Positions 44,069 to 55,389 of a DNA stretch of 64,000 nucleotides are shown piece after piece. Position 1 is the first letter of the stretch; each line of letters opens with the position of its first letter. The stretch is from Heliocidaris erythrogramma (taxonomy: Eukaryota; Echinodermata; Echinoidea; Camarodonta; Echinometridae): positions 41,538,888 to 41,602,887 of the forward strand of contig CM046856.1 in NCBI GenBank assembly GCA_025617745.1, in the 5' to 3' direction. A program made the translations under genes and the position numbers. The notes below the pieces were generated by a model. The model was not told the DNA's origin, did not search any database, and saw only the letters and a program-made list of their open reading frames with translations.

Positions 44069-44640
44069 TTACAAAGAAGACACAGCGGCCTTCAAGGTGG
44101 CTGACGCAAAAGCCTCACCTGCAGGGACATCCCTAAGGTAGCAAGAAATGAAGGAATTGGACGAACGCCAATAAGCAGCCTTCAAAATATCATCAAGCGC
44201 CACACCTTGAAACAGAGCCCAGGAAGTGCTGACACTACGAGTGTCATGAGCATGAGGCTTACTGTCAGATACAAGAGCCTCTGTGCCAGCAGCCCTAATA
44301 GCCTCGACAATCCATCTAGAAATGGAATCAAGAGAAGCAGGAGAAAAAGGCTCTCGAGTGATCAGGAATAACTGATCATCCTTACGATAAGACTTAGTCT
44401 TATCGATATACCATTTGAGAGCTCTAACAGGACACCAAACTTTGTCCTCGCGCACTGACGAAAATCCAGAAAGCGGACAAAGAAAAATCTCAACAGGGCC
44501 AGAAGAAGCTGTTTGATTCTTGGCAATGAAAGAAGCCTAGGAATCAATCTAACACCTTTTCTCTCCCAGCAAACATGACCAGGAGTAAGACAGAGGGCAT
44601 GAAGAGTACTGCGCCTCTGGCCAGAGGCAATGGCTACCAA
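44069..44640 (-). pseudogene. DIRS C tyrosine recombinase, catalytic part
   Basis: AIASGQRRSTLHAL (44640-44570) and, after a one-base frameshift near 44540, CPVRALKWYIDKTK, SRWIVEAIRAAG, HDTRSVSTSWALFQG and FISCYLRDV to a stop at 44069. All catalytic residues (Arg, His-x-x-Arg, Tyr) are present, unlike A. The N-terminal core-binding domain was lost in the deletion that joins this region to the RNase H tail. Confidence 0.85.
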
Positions 44641-44650
44641 AAAGAGCGTC

Positions 44651-46322
44651 TTAACCGTAAGATGGTGAAGCGAAGCTCCTCAAAGATTCTCCCAACTGAG
44701 AGAGAAAGCATCGAGAACCCAAGCTCCCCGATCGCGAACACGGGAGCAATATTTTGGAAGTTGGTGGTTTAGAACCGACGCAAAAAGATCCACTTCCAGT
44801 GGACCCAGGCAACTGCGAATGCGGCAAAAGACCTCTGGATGGAGCATCCATTCTGATGGAAGACACCTGCCCCGAGACAGAAAATCCGCAATGAGGTTTT
44901 CCTGACCGGGGATGAAAGAGGCCACGGGTGTGATCGCCATGCGACGACACCACCTCCACAGCTGTGCTGCTAGGGCATTCAGGGTAGCAGAATGAGTGCC
45001 TCCCTGCCGATTGATATAAGCCGCCACAGTGACATTGCCCGTGAGGATCAGAACTGAACGACCGAGAAGTCGACTTCTGAAAAGGAGCAGGGTTAACAGA
45101 ACTGCCATAAACTCCAGGACATTGATATGGGGAAGAGTCCCAAGATGAGACCAATCCTCCCCACCCCAACCGAGAGGCGTCCATCGAAACCGAGATCGAC
45201 GGAGGGAGAGTACGGAAGGACTTGCGTCGCGCGAGAAACTCCTCGATCGTCCGAGAGAGAAAAGACTTGATTCCTATTGGTACTGGAAACCAGACCAACA
45301 GAGAATCCTTGCCCGGCTTGTAAAACCTGAGGAGATGTCTCTGAAACGGTCTCATAAGGAGCCGGCAATCCTCCAGAACATTGACTAGACTGGCTAGATA
45401 TCCCAAGAACTGAGGCCACTGTCTGGCCTTGACCTTTCTGGCCAGCATGAGCTTGCGAGCCGCCGAGACAATGGTGAGAATCCTGTCTCGACTGGGCCGA
45501 GCCAACTGATTCCAAATGTCTAACACAGCCCCCAGAAAAACAGGGCTGCGAGTAGGAACTAACTCTGACTTTTCCCAATTTATTAGGAAACCCAAGTCTT
45601 GAGTAAGATTGACGAGTAAGATTGACAAGTAAACGAGTCTCGTCTAACAAACGATCGCGCGACTCAACTAGGAGAAGCCAATCGTCCAGGTAGCAAAATA
45701 GCCGAAGGCCGCGTCGCCTCAGTGAGGCGCCAGCACGGCTACAACCTGAGTAAAACCCGAGGGGCTGGGCGCAGCCCGAAGGGAAGAGCGCGAAAGCGAA
45801 AAGTCTCTGAGAGGAAGGAAAACCCCAGAAGATCGCGCGAAGCGCAATGAATGGGAATATGAAATCTATCGAGACCGCGTAGTCCTTCCTCTTGAACCAC
45901 GAGAGAATGGAGGCGAGTCTCTCCATCCGAAAATGTACTGAAGGAATGAATTTGTTTATTCTTTTCAAGTTCAGTATCAAACAAAGTTTTCCTAAGCGCT
46001 TGGGAATAACAAAAGTCGGAGAAAGGGAAAAAGACAGCCAGTCTATTACCCTTTCTATAGCCCTCTTTTTCAACAGAGATTCGATCTCCGATGAGGCATG
46101 AGAACGAGCGAGGGCAGACATGTGAGGTGACCGAGTTCTTATAGCCCCTCCGGGGAGCAGGGCGGACAGATCTATGAAGAATCCGTCTCGCCCGACAAAG
46201 AGAACAAAAGCGTCCCCGGAGATGGCCTCCCAAGCGGGGAGAAAGGAACGAAGACGGCCACCTACCAAGTCGCGGACAGAGGCCCGCGTCGACTTAGAGT
46301 GAGCGCGAAACTGCGTAATCAA
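44651..46322 (-). pseudogene. DIRS C reverse transcriptase-RNase H
   Basis: The RT start (GGRLRSFLPAWEAISGDAF) lies near 46270 and CYLDDWLLLVESRDR at 45692-45650. RNase H motifs (LTGNVTVAAYINRQGG, LIADFLSRG) lie at 45060-44880. A 16-bp deletion near 45862 removes LKDA of motif A (element A reads SIDLKDAYFHI) and shifts frame. The RNase H catalytic 'LTDD' reads LTGN. A small duplication, 'gattgacgagtaa', sits near 45610. Dead on several counts. Confidence 0.85.
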
Positions 46323-48428
46323 GACAGAGACCTGTTTTCGCGCATCAATTTCTCGTTGAAAAACCGTAGCAAATTGACCACCAAAAAGCGAAGGACCCGA
46401 GACGGAACATCCCGGAGAAGCAGTGCGATGTCCGACTCCTTAACCCCAAGGGCCGTAAGAACCAAAACTCTGCGACGGTACATGACCGAGGCAGTGGAAA
46501 GCTGTGACCACTGCAAACTAAACAAGACGCTAAATTAGAAGCGCCGCTTCAATGCGGTCATACTCCAGCTTGAAATCCTCCGCAAGAGAAATACCCTCGG
46601 AGGAATCCTGCTGCCTGAACCAACGCGAAGTCGAACCCTGCGCGCGGGCTGACTGAAAATCAGGGAGATATTAGGACAACAAAGCAATCGCTTCTACCCC
46701 ACAAAGGGAGAGCGACTGAGCCTCTGCCTGCCCCAGCGATTCGGAAACCGAAGCTTGAGAGGCCACCTCTAAATCTGGTTCCGCCTGAATTGATCGTGAC
46801 AAAGGATGACGAACAAAGGCCGAAACAGTCGGATCCTCCCATGGACCACCATAAGTCTCCTCACCCGGCGGAGCCCCGAGGACTGCGAGAATTGCGAGAA
46901 TAGGAGGCGCATGTGATCCCGTCTCAGACAAAGAAGAATCAACCATAAAAGGCTGATTAGTCTCAATGTCCGACCCTAAAATAGGGACAGAAGCAGGGGA
47001 TGTGGTGCCCGGTACAAGGGACGAACCCTGAGTCTGGGCAAAAGCCCGCATCATGCCGAACATCTCAGCTTGAGAGGCCGGTGGGTTAGCCAAACCCGAC
47101 GGGCAAGAGGCAGGCAAAGCCTTGCCTCTTTTAGCCCCTTTCTTAGGCTTCTTTTTGGCTGGCTCAACAAGAGCCGAAGCCGAAACTCGCTTTTTAGAGC
47201 GTTTATTCGGTTTCGTTCAGATCCCCAAAGCCGCTTCGGAAACACGAACCGAACCCTCCGCTGAGGGACGCTCACCTCCATCTACGGGAGAAGTGCGCTG
47301 AGGGTATGAACCCAAAGACGCGCACAAATTACCCATATCAGCTGAGCAAGAAGATGCAACAGCCATGGGCCGGGCGCTCAAGGCGCCCAGTGCGAGGGCG
47401 GGATGACCCGGTATTTGCCCATCGACTACTAAAGGCCTGTGAACTCGCTATTGTACCACTAGAGAGTGGCAATAGGAGAGCACTAGCAGTCGCGCACTCA
47501 GGTGATTGCACCTGTTGCTCCGTAGAGCAATAACCAGGTGCGAGGGCAGACTGGGACAAGGTCCCAGCATTCGCCCACCGACTACCCGTGGGCGACAATA
47601 GGAGAGCACTAGTAATCACGCACCCAAGTGACCTCAGGTCAAACCGGAAGTAATCACGCGCTCCGGTAACCGCACATATGGGCGCTCCGTAGAGCGCCCA
47701 TAATTGTTGGCTCGAGCCTTCCCATCAGCTGGCAATATAGACAGCCCGGGAAGTACTCGCTCCCCCACTGGCATCGGCCGGGGGCTAGGGTTTAAGAACC
47801 CAGACCAACATGGGCGGCGCCCATAATTGTTAGCTCGAGCCTTCCCATCAGCTGGCAATATAGACAGCCCGGGAAGTACTCGCTCCCCCATTGGCATCGG
47901 CCGGGGGCTAGGGTATGAGAACCCAGACCAACATGGGCGGTGCCCGTGAGCTGCCCTGCAGTAGTGGCACGCGTCTCCCCTAACGGATTTAAGCGAGTCA
48001 TCGTTACCGCGGGGGAAACAGACGTCCCCCCCTCTGGTCTGAACGACCGGGGGATTGGATTTGTGATATCCAAACCACTAGAACCCGAAGCCGTGGGCTT
48101 CGCAGTTGACGTCCCAAGCTCAACTAACGCCACCCGCCCCGAAGCCGCAAGCTCCGAGGCTGGCAAAACCCTGCAGGGAAACACCACTGGGCAACTTACT
48201 TGCAGCCCTCCTCCTTCCCCCATGTACCGAAGTACTCGGGAGAGTTCTGGAGGGCCGAGTCGTCTTGCTAGACGACTCTTCGGAAGAAGCAGGTCTCCGC
48301 GACCTAGCTGCTTCTTCTTCCGAACTCATAACACTGCAATAAAACAGACAATAAAGTATACCAAAATATGAAATACTTTGACTGAGTGCAGGTAATAATA
48401 ATAATAAATTTGGAGATATGCACAACAA
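46319..48428 (-). pseudogene. DIRS C gag-like ORF, fragmented
   Basis: Pieces at 48428-48120, 48223-47792, 47117-46671 and 46525-46319 correspond in order to element A gag. The N-terminus, SSEEEAARSRRPASSEESSS, is almost the same as in A. A duplicated unit of about 123 bp (47700-47934) around 'ataattgttagctcgagcc', and a deletion near 46530, break the frame. Confidence 0.75.
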
Positions 48429-48734
48429 ATTTCACAGCAAAAAACCGTGACAACAAACACCGAACCCAAAGGCTCGGTGCCAAACGGAAACACCCGCAAA
48501 CACAGATATAACTACGTGGGGCTAACCGTAAAAGTGAAAAAATAATTGCCAAGAAAAGGAATCAAAAATCCCTAGCAATCGGCAAAAGTGACTAACAAAA
48601 CACAAGAGTACTATAATCTAGACGAATATAAGTACCGAAAAGTGCTTTTAAGATGCGAAAAAGCGCGCTGAAAAGATACAAAAAGACCTGATTTCAGGAG
48701 CGCCATGACTCGACCTCCTAACTCGTCGGGGTCG

Positions 48735-48916
48735 GGGCGAGCAAGAAAGAGGAAGATGGCCGTTGCGTGTTGCCGCGCTTGAGTGGCGAAGGGGAACAAT
48801 AGGATTACAGGGGGTGCGCACAATATTGTTACTCATTTGTGTTAAGTTCTCGAAGGGGTCGCGTAGTCAAGACTACTAGCATAATAGGTAGGTATATATG
48901 ATTTATTGCAGTAAAT
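48735..48916 (-). repeat. 5' inverted terminal repeat of DIRS C
   Basis: Ends GATTTATTGCAGTAAAT, as in A. It is followed by unrelated intron sequence. Confidence 0.8.
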
Positions 48917-49127
48917 ATAACTCCAACACCATCTCCCATTCACATCACACTGAAATGGAATAAATGCAATTTAACTACTGATGAGGACACTCTGGTTAAA
49001 TAAGTTTGAATAAATCATTTTAAAAACAATATATAAATACAGTCAAACCTGTGTAGAAAGACTGCTCAAGGGAGACACAAAAAGTGGTCTAGAAGTTCCA
49101 ACTCGTACCACCATTTCAGTGAGAAAG

Positions 49128-49428
49128 AAAGTAATAATAATATAATAATAATATATCCATTTATATACCGCAGCTACTATACAAATATACTCTACTGCGC
49201 TTAATACCAGGTATCACATTATTACCCCGGCTTTAGCCGAGCTGCCATGATAGGCGCTAAGGCATTCAAGGAATTTCTTCCTACCGGGTACCCATTTACT
49301 TCACCTGGGTGGAGAGTGGCAAATGTAGATGAACGTCTTGCCAAAGGACATTAGCGCCATGGCGGGATTCGAACCGCGAACCATGTGAGCCACTGTCCGG
49401 TGACGTATCCACTAGACCACGACACCTC
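49128..49428 (-). mobile_element. tRNA-derived SINE in TAF5L intron 1
   Basis: The minus strand opens with a tRNA-like head: box A TGGTCTAGTGG (49419-49409) and box B GGTTCGAATCC (49375-49365), which are near-canonical Pol III promoter elements. A body with 'gccttagcgcctatcatggc' follows, then a 3' tail 'gcggtatataaatgg' with an ATT-type repeat. The length of about 300 bp fits a SINE. It ends about 75 bp from the TAF5L exon donor, in the same orientation as the gene. Confidence 0.88.
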
Positions 49429-49503
49429 TTTCTGCACGGGATTGAATGAAAATACTTTTACAAATTCTTCCAAAACACAAAATATCTCTAAATAATTGCT
49501 TAC

Positions 49504-49697
49504 ATCTACATCCATAAGATGACCCGAGAGTACCCTGATAGGATAGGTCCTCTCCGGGGTCCAGAGTCTGGCCGTCTGGTCCTTGGAGGCAGTACAAAAG
49601 TAGACCCCAAACAGGCTCACGTCGAGGTCCCAGATAGGGTACTTGTGGCCCCTGTACATGGCTATGTTAGAGAAGGTGTTCATGCTCCATGCTCGCA
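49504..49697 (-). CDS. TAF5L: TAF5L-like (SAGA/PCAF subunit), first visible exon
   Basis: 194 nt encode RAWSMNTFSNIAMYRGHKYP, IWDLDVS, the blade TASKDQTARLWTPERTYPIR, and VLSGHLMDVD. The acceptor CTTTTCAG is at 49698 and the donor GTAAGC at 49498-49503. The exon enters in phase 2, so upstream exons exist but were not found to the right edge. TAF5L is a WD40 beta-propeller scaffold of the SAGA/PCAF histone acetyltransferase complex in the nucleus and a paralogue of TFIID TAF5. The 'YPIWDLDVS', 'RTYPIR' and 'GHLMDVD' stretches favour TAF5L over TAF5. The five visible exons give about 181 residues of propeller. The N-terminal LisH/NTD2 part and the end are missing from what I can see. No promoter is visible. 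Introns hold DIRS C, a SINE, hAT and pogo elements and tandem repeats. Confidence 0.93.
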
Positions 49698-49749
49698 CTG
49701 AAAAGAGAAGGAGAGAGGACTGGATAGAAGATCTTTGGTTGTACTACAC

Positions 49750-50270
49750 ATGCTCCAACGACAACTGCTCGGCAGTCAATATCCTACACTAATACCAAAT
49801 TCTGAACTTCAACCGATGACGAAACACTTTATCTAACCCGTCCCTAACCCTAACCCAACTTGACTTAAAACTCAGTTGCAACCCTAATCCTGACCCTATA
49901 TCTTTGATGCAATAAAGCCTCAAGCAATTGTCACCGAAACATTGACTTCAGGGCACAGTGAAGCATTTGAATATAACTACTTGAGGTTTGGATGGCTTCA
50001 TGGTAAAGAATTATATTTTACAGGAAAATGATGTGTTATACTGTCATAAGTAAACTAGAGCACTCGGAGGGGGGACCAGTCCGAGTACATGTATCCCCGA
50101 AACCCGTCACCCATCCCCCATTTGAATCAATGTTGCGACTGAAATGGATAGAGTGGCAATTTGGGACCTCTGGTATCACTGCCGACAAAAATGACCTTTT
50201 TGTACTTTTGTCATTTTGGAGTTGTTTTGAAATTGAAGGTGATCCGACAAAAACTGCAGCTGGAAGAGGG
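49750..50270. other. Non-coding; short telomere-like words
   Basis: Contains 'ccctaaccctaaccc' near 49844 and further CCTAA-like words to 49900. No gene is recognised. It is upstream of the first visible TAF5L exon. Confidence 0.4.
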
Positions 50271-50279
50271 CTCACAAGA

Positions 50280-51600
50280 AAGTCTTTACTATTTCTTTAA
50301 AAAATATGGTTACCATGGCAATGATGACTCCACCCACACCAAGAACAATAGGCGTCTTCATCTTACCATAATGCACCTCCATGCGAAATTTGAAGGTGAT
50401 CTGACAAAAACTGCAGCCAGCACTCACAAGAAAATCTTTACCATTTCTATAAAAAATATGGTTACCATGCCAAATCCATAGTATCCCCGAACATACTGGA
50501 AGCGACAGATGGCGTAGATATTGCCACCCGTGGCCCGGACTATTGTCAACACTAGGAGCAGCATCACCAAAACAATGTGTGTAGATTAGAGTATAATTCA
50601 TCTCTATAGAAAATTCAAAAGAAATCTTACAAGAAATGTGACCTGCAGAGTGCACAAAAGATATCCACTAAAATATGACCTTTGACCCTATGAAATACGC
50701 AACGCTGGGGGCACCATCACCCAAAACTGTAGAGGTCTAGAGGAATCTATGATGGACCTCCATACAAAATTTTAAAGCAATCAGTCGACAAATGTGACCT
50801 CCAGATTGCATGCAAGACAGCAACCAAAATATGACCTTTTTCCCTATAAAAGACGGGAACACTGGTGGCAGCATCACCAAACACTAAAGATGTGTAGACT
50901 TTACTAAGACACACCTCCATATAAAATTTGAAAGAAATCCGTCAAAAAATGTGGCAGAATGTACAAAAAGACATGACCTTATTTTATAAAAGACAAAACT
51001 CCATACAAATCTATGATGGACCTCCATACAAAATTTTAAAGCAATCAGTCGACAAATGTGACCTCCAGATTGCATGCAAGACAGCAACCAAAATATGACC
51101 TTTTTCCCTATAAAAGACGGGAACACTGGTGGCAGCATCATCAAAAACTGAAGATGGGTAGATTTGACCAAGATACATCTCCATACAAAATTTGAAAGAA
51201 ATCGTCAAGAAATGATGAAGTAAGAGCGCACAAAATGGACAAATGACCTTTGACCATATACAGGACGGAACAATGAGGGCAGCATCACCAAAAAGTAAAG
51301 ATGTATAGATTGTACCCAAGATACATCTCCATACAAAATTTGAAAGAAATCCATCCAGAAATGTGGCCTGCAGAGTGCATTCACGCCATCCTCCAAGGTA
51401 TGACCTTTTTCCCTATAAAAGACGGGAACACTGGTGGCAGCATCATCAAACACTATTAGGCTTCTAGATTATACCAAGAGACACCTTCATGCAAAATTTG
51501 AACGAAATCCGTTGAGAAATGTGACCGCCAGAGCGCACACAAGAGTGCACACAAGACATCTATCAAAATATGACCTTTGCCCCTATAGGTAAAAGATTGG
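50280..51600 (+). repeat. Tandem repeat, unit about 130-150 bp
   Basis: About eight units share 'cctccatacaaaatttgaaagaaat', then 'aatgtgacctgcagagtgca', then 'tatgaccttt-ccctataaaagacgggaac' and 'ggcagcatcacc'. A stretch of about 128 bp at 50747-50875 recurs almost unchanged at 51011-51140, showing recent exchange. Confidence 0.8.
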
Positions 51601-52341
51601 GCCAAAATTTTGGTGAAAAATCATAGGCTGGGGGTACTTAAGGGGTGCTGCCCCTGGACATGACGTCATATGCGAGCAGCTACACCATACGTCATGTAAT
51701 ATAAATTCTATAAATTCCCATTTTTCAATGGTTCATGATGACTGAAGATATTTTTCTTAGAGGAGCGGGTATGAAATAATGTTTAAGATGTTATATTGAA
51801 TGCACAAGTAACACCATTTCCATTTTTCTGAGAAAATGTCATTTTCTGGAATTTATATCACATGACACATGCGGGAGCTGCTCGCATGTGACGTCACAAA
51901 ATCAAAACTTTAAAAATCCATAACTCCATAATTCTTTAACGGATTTTCGCCAAACCTTCACTGATATGTTTCTTTTGTTTCTCTGCATTTATTAAACCAA
52001 CTTACATCAGGGTGAACTTCCCCTTTAAGGACTATGTACCCTATTTGCATTAATTTAGATCCTCTTTGCCTAAGGATGATTCTTACCTTGACCTTTGAGC
52101 TTGACCTGAAATTTGTTCCACCTTATTTGTGATACTCTACAACCCTTGTGTTCAAGTTTCATGAAAATAGAACACATACTTTTGAAATGAGAGCATTTCC
52201 AAAATTGTTGACGCCGTCGCCGTCGGAAAAGCGGCGCCTATGTCTCGCTTTTTGCTTACGCAGGCGGACAATAAAAACCTCAAAAGGTCAGATATTCTAA
52301 AAGAGTAGTTAAACCCTTTCCATTCATCACAAATGGACTTA

Positions 52342-53999
52342 CAGTTAACAACAAAATTATTCATACCCCTTGGAAAATTATAGTTTTTTGCATTTTTCCT
52401 AAAAATGAATGGTTAAATGAAGTTACTTGCACATCACTTGAATACATTTAGTTATCATCTGCAAATGAATGCCGTTTCCGGTTTCACCTCATTTGCATAA
52501 CAATAGAAAAGGTGAGTTATCCAAACTGGGCGATGTTCAAAATTATTCATACCCTTGGTGATTTATTGACTTTGTCAATCAGTATGAATCCGATCCTTGT
52601 GATTAATGCTTGTAATTCGCTTTATTTTAATACACCGTCACAAGGCTTCCGGAGGGGTCTCTGCTTGGATATCAGGCGAGTACCTGTTCTCCAATGGCTC
52701 AATCTCCTTGAGGATATGTCCACACATGCCTTCACCTGACCTTCAGGGAGTTCATTAGATTTCGTGTCCAACAGGTGATGCAGTTATCGACTTCATGATG
52801 ACAGGACTATGATATTGAAATTTTCGGTCATTTATTCCATGCATTTTAATGAAAATTCTGTATCTACTTATGAAGCAAAGCACCATTCCTGAAGAGCCTT
52901 TCCCTTTTGCACTGCCTGTGGGAGGGGTCACCTTTATTCATTAGCCCCATTCTTAATCAGAGTGCTCAGGAAGGCCATGCTGGTGATATTAAAGTCATTG
53001 CATGACTCTAATGTCAGGTCACCATGAATAACAGTATGTAACCTTTGAGTACCATACACATCCCACATTGACTGTTACTGTATATCAATCTTCATATCGT
53101 ATATTCTTTGTATCTTTGGTATGAAAGCTACAATCCTCTATATCAAAATGAATGTAAACCAAATTTATACCATATGCCCTCCATGTTACCAGCTGCAGTG
53201 CACAAAATGCTACCATTTTGACAGTGTACTGGAACATAAATATCAGTATTTTAAGCTTCACTAGAGTACCCACTTGCAGGTGTCCATATCAAAAATGTGT
53301 CAATCAGTGTAACTGAATAAACTGATAAAATTGGCACCATCCAACCTTTAGACAACTACCATGGCCTCCCTAAACATTCTTAATAATAATGGAACAAAAG
53401 TATCAGGAAATACCTTCCCTTGACAGTGCAACAGTGAATGCCTCTAGGGAAGTCTCTCCAGGAAGAGTGCTTTGTTTCAACTTAGATAAAGAATTGTAAA
53501 ATGTAAGGAATATTAACAAAAATATCAATATCATAGTCCTATCCTCATGACGTCTGAAACTACACCACCTGCAAACACAAAATCTGCTTTAAATCCATCG
53601 AATCCCCTGAAGACCAGGTGATGGCATGTGTGGACAACATCCTCAAGGAGATTGGGCCATTGGAGACCAGGTATTGGCCTGATATCTCAGTAGAGACCTC
53701 CAGAAGCATTGTGACAGTGTGAAGAAAGTGTTACGAGCATTAATCACAAGGACTGGATTCATACTGATTGACAAAGTCAATAGATCACCGAAGGTATGAA
53801 TAATTTTGAACATCACCCAGTTTGGATAATTCACCTTTTCTATTGTTATGCAAATGAGGTGAAACCAGAAACAGCATTCATTTGCAGATGATAACGAAAT
53901 GTATTCAAGTGATGTGCAATTCAGTTAACCATTCATTTTTAGGAAAAATGCAAAAAACTAGAATTTTCCAAGGGGTATGAATAATTTTGTTGTTAACTG
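52342..53999. mobile_element. Tc1-like IR/DR element, non-autonomous, 1.66 kb
   Basis: TA flanks (52340-52341 and 54000-54001) and termini CAGTTAACAACAAAATTATT in both orientations. Inverted repeats of about 450 bp carry a second internal copy of the core AAAATTATTCATACCCTTGG (near 52539-52558; right inner copy near 53792-53812). This gives the outer/inner direct-repeat layout of IR/DR Tc1 elements. No DD34E transposase can be read in the 0.8-kb centre, so it is a deletion derivative or a MITE. Confidence 0.85.
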
Positions 54000-54035
54000 T
54001 ATATATACAGAAAAAACTAATTTACCGATGTTTAA

Positions 54036-54602
54036 CCCTAAAAGGGCCGGGGGGTGGAATCCACCCCCCCCCCTAGACGTTTCTCGCGATATGTCCGCAA
54101 CGAGCACAGCAGTCGCCGCAGAGTTTCATGACTTTTTTCTTTCAAATCTCACGCATCTTTTGAGACCAAATTCGCAATGTCTGGGCATATGGTTCCGCAT
54201 TTACGCAACATTTTGTACATGCACGTCAGAATGAAAATTGCTCAAAAACGTGATTTCATGTATACTATCAATACAAAATGTGTTTTCAGACAAAATTTAG
54301 AAATCTATGAATATTTTTACATTTGCTGATTGAAATTAATTTATTTTAGGCTGTTTATGTTCGTGAAAGTGTCCCCGACAAATTTCATCTAAAAAACAAA
54401 AAACAAAAGGTAAAAAAAAACAAAGAAATACATAAGAAATTCTAAATACAATAAAATACATAAATCAATTTTGATACCACATTTTTTTCAAGTATAATTG
54501 CTAAGAATAGTGGAAAGAGTATCTAGACCAAAAATGAGCGTATTTTGAGCTTTATATAATGATCTGTGGCATAGCCAAAATATCCCGGCCCTTTTAATAG
54601 GG
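54036..54602. mobile_element. piggyBac-like MITE
   Basis: TTAA at 54032-54035 and 54603-54606, with termini CCCTAAAAGGGCCGGG and, inverted, CCCTATTAAAAGGGCCGGG. The length is about 567 bp with no ORF. TTAA plus a CCCT start is the piggyBac signature. Its right edge touches the stop codon of the unknown exon 54607-54955. Confidence 0.85.
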
Positions 54603-54606
54603 TTAA

Positions 54607-54955
54607 TCATATCTTAATCACAATTATGGTTAATAAATAACACATAATTGTAAAGCTTGGATCCTCTTCTCTCATTTGATGCCACTCATACGATACATAC
54701 TTCACGCATGAGTGAATAAAGACAATATGAAGCAGGGCTACCAAAACTACAAAAAAATAGTTTGGCCAACGATATCTGAATTTAAAATTTCTAGAAAGTT
54801 CAAAGCTCTGTTTGTGTAAATTGATGGTTGCATTTCCATGATTTACTAAAGGCTCCCAGGTCATCTCCATTCTGTTATCAGAAATAACCATGGCTCTGTT
54901 GTTAACTGCATGGTCAAGTACATGCATAGGTTTAAAGAGCTCATATTGAAAAAAT
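54607..54955 (-). CDS. Possible terminal exon, unknown single-pass membrane protein
   Basis: A pyrimidine-rich TTGTTTTCTTTGATACACAG precedes 54955 on the minus strand and looks like a splice acceptor. The frame behind it runs about 115 codons to a TGA at 54607-54609. It contains YELFKPMHVLDHAVNNRAMV, a NATI glycosylation-type site, a charged FKFRYRWP stretch, and one hydrophobic segment, NYFFVVLVALLHIVFIH. Composition is unlike the AT-rich surroundings. I recognise no family. A 49-codon frame just upstream (55149-55000, MLRRAFICVVFIITRYAV) has a GTAAGC, but the phases do not join. It may be an exon of a neighbouring gene, a relic, or chance. Confidence 0.4.
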
Positions 54956-55389
54956 CTGTGTATCAAAGAAAACAATCCTTTTTAAATTTTTCAAATAGCT
55001 TAAAGTAGATATTCAAAGAAAATCACAAATATGGCAATTAATGTATCACTAGAAACTGGGAAGCTTACAGATGGCAATCTTATAAGTTTTATGTCAACTG
55101 CGTATCTGGTGATTATAAAAACAACACAAATAAAAGCTCTTCTCAGCATCTGGAATATCCGAGGATTCGCCAGAAATATAGCGATGTTTTGATGTCGTCA
55201 CACTCGGAATCGATCCTGCTTAAGCAGACGACGACCTATAATGAATGAACGTAATTGCAATGCAATTATTTATCAAACTAGCAGAAGCTGTGTTTATGAT
55301 TAATCACCGTACCGTATATTTGTTACAATAATCAAGTGAATAAATAAAAAAGTCGGGTAAAGTTATTTTTACCAAGAAGTATTTACAAC

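Larger units (their letters stand above)
43689..48916 (-). mobile_element. DIRS-like retroelement C in TAF5L intron 1
   Basis: Same family and layout as element A, with closely similar coding and terminal sequence. It is in the sense direction of TAF5L, inside the intron between exons 49504-49697 and 42547-42660. Compared with A it lacks about 0.65 kb between RNase H and recombinase (junction near 44680) and about 0.3 kb of gag (junction near 46530), and it has a gag tandem duplication of about 123 bp. Confidence 0.9.

Noticed and set aside
49365..49428. Functional tRNA gene
   Set aside because: Pol III boxes are good, but the sequence continues into a SINE body and tail, and the acceptor stem does not pair convincingly.
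31629..49697. TAF5 (TFIID) rather than TAF5L
   Set aside because: The order YPIWDLD, TYPIR, DVDCVKFHPN, FAPNGKYLASAGED and KELRGHTD agrees better with TAF5L. TAF5 remains the only real alternative.
49840..49905. Interstitial telomere array
   Set aside because: Only two or three CCCTAA words with irregular spacing, too few to claim a telomeric origin.
52790..53540. Transposase gene inside the Tc1-like element
   Set aside because: No frame longer than about 60 codons and no DD34E or helix-turn-helix motif in the centre.
55000..55149. 49-codon minus-strand frame as the exon preceding 54607-54955
   Set aside because: Its GTAAGC donor is in phase 0, whereas the next exon needs two carried bases. 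The join would give a stop within a few codons.
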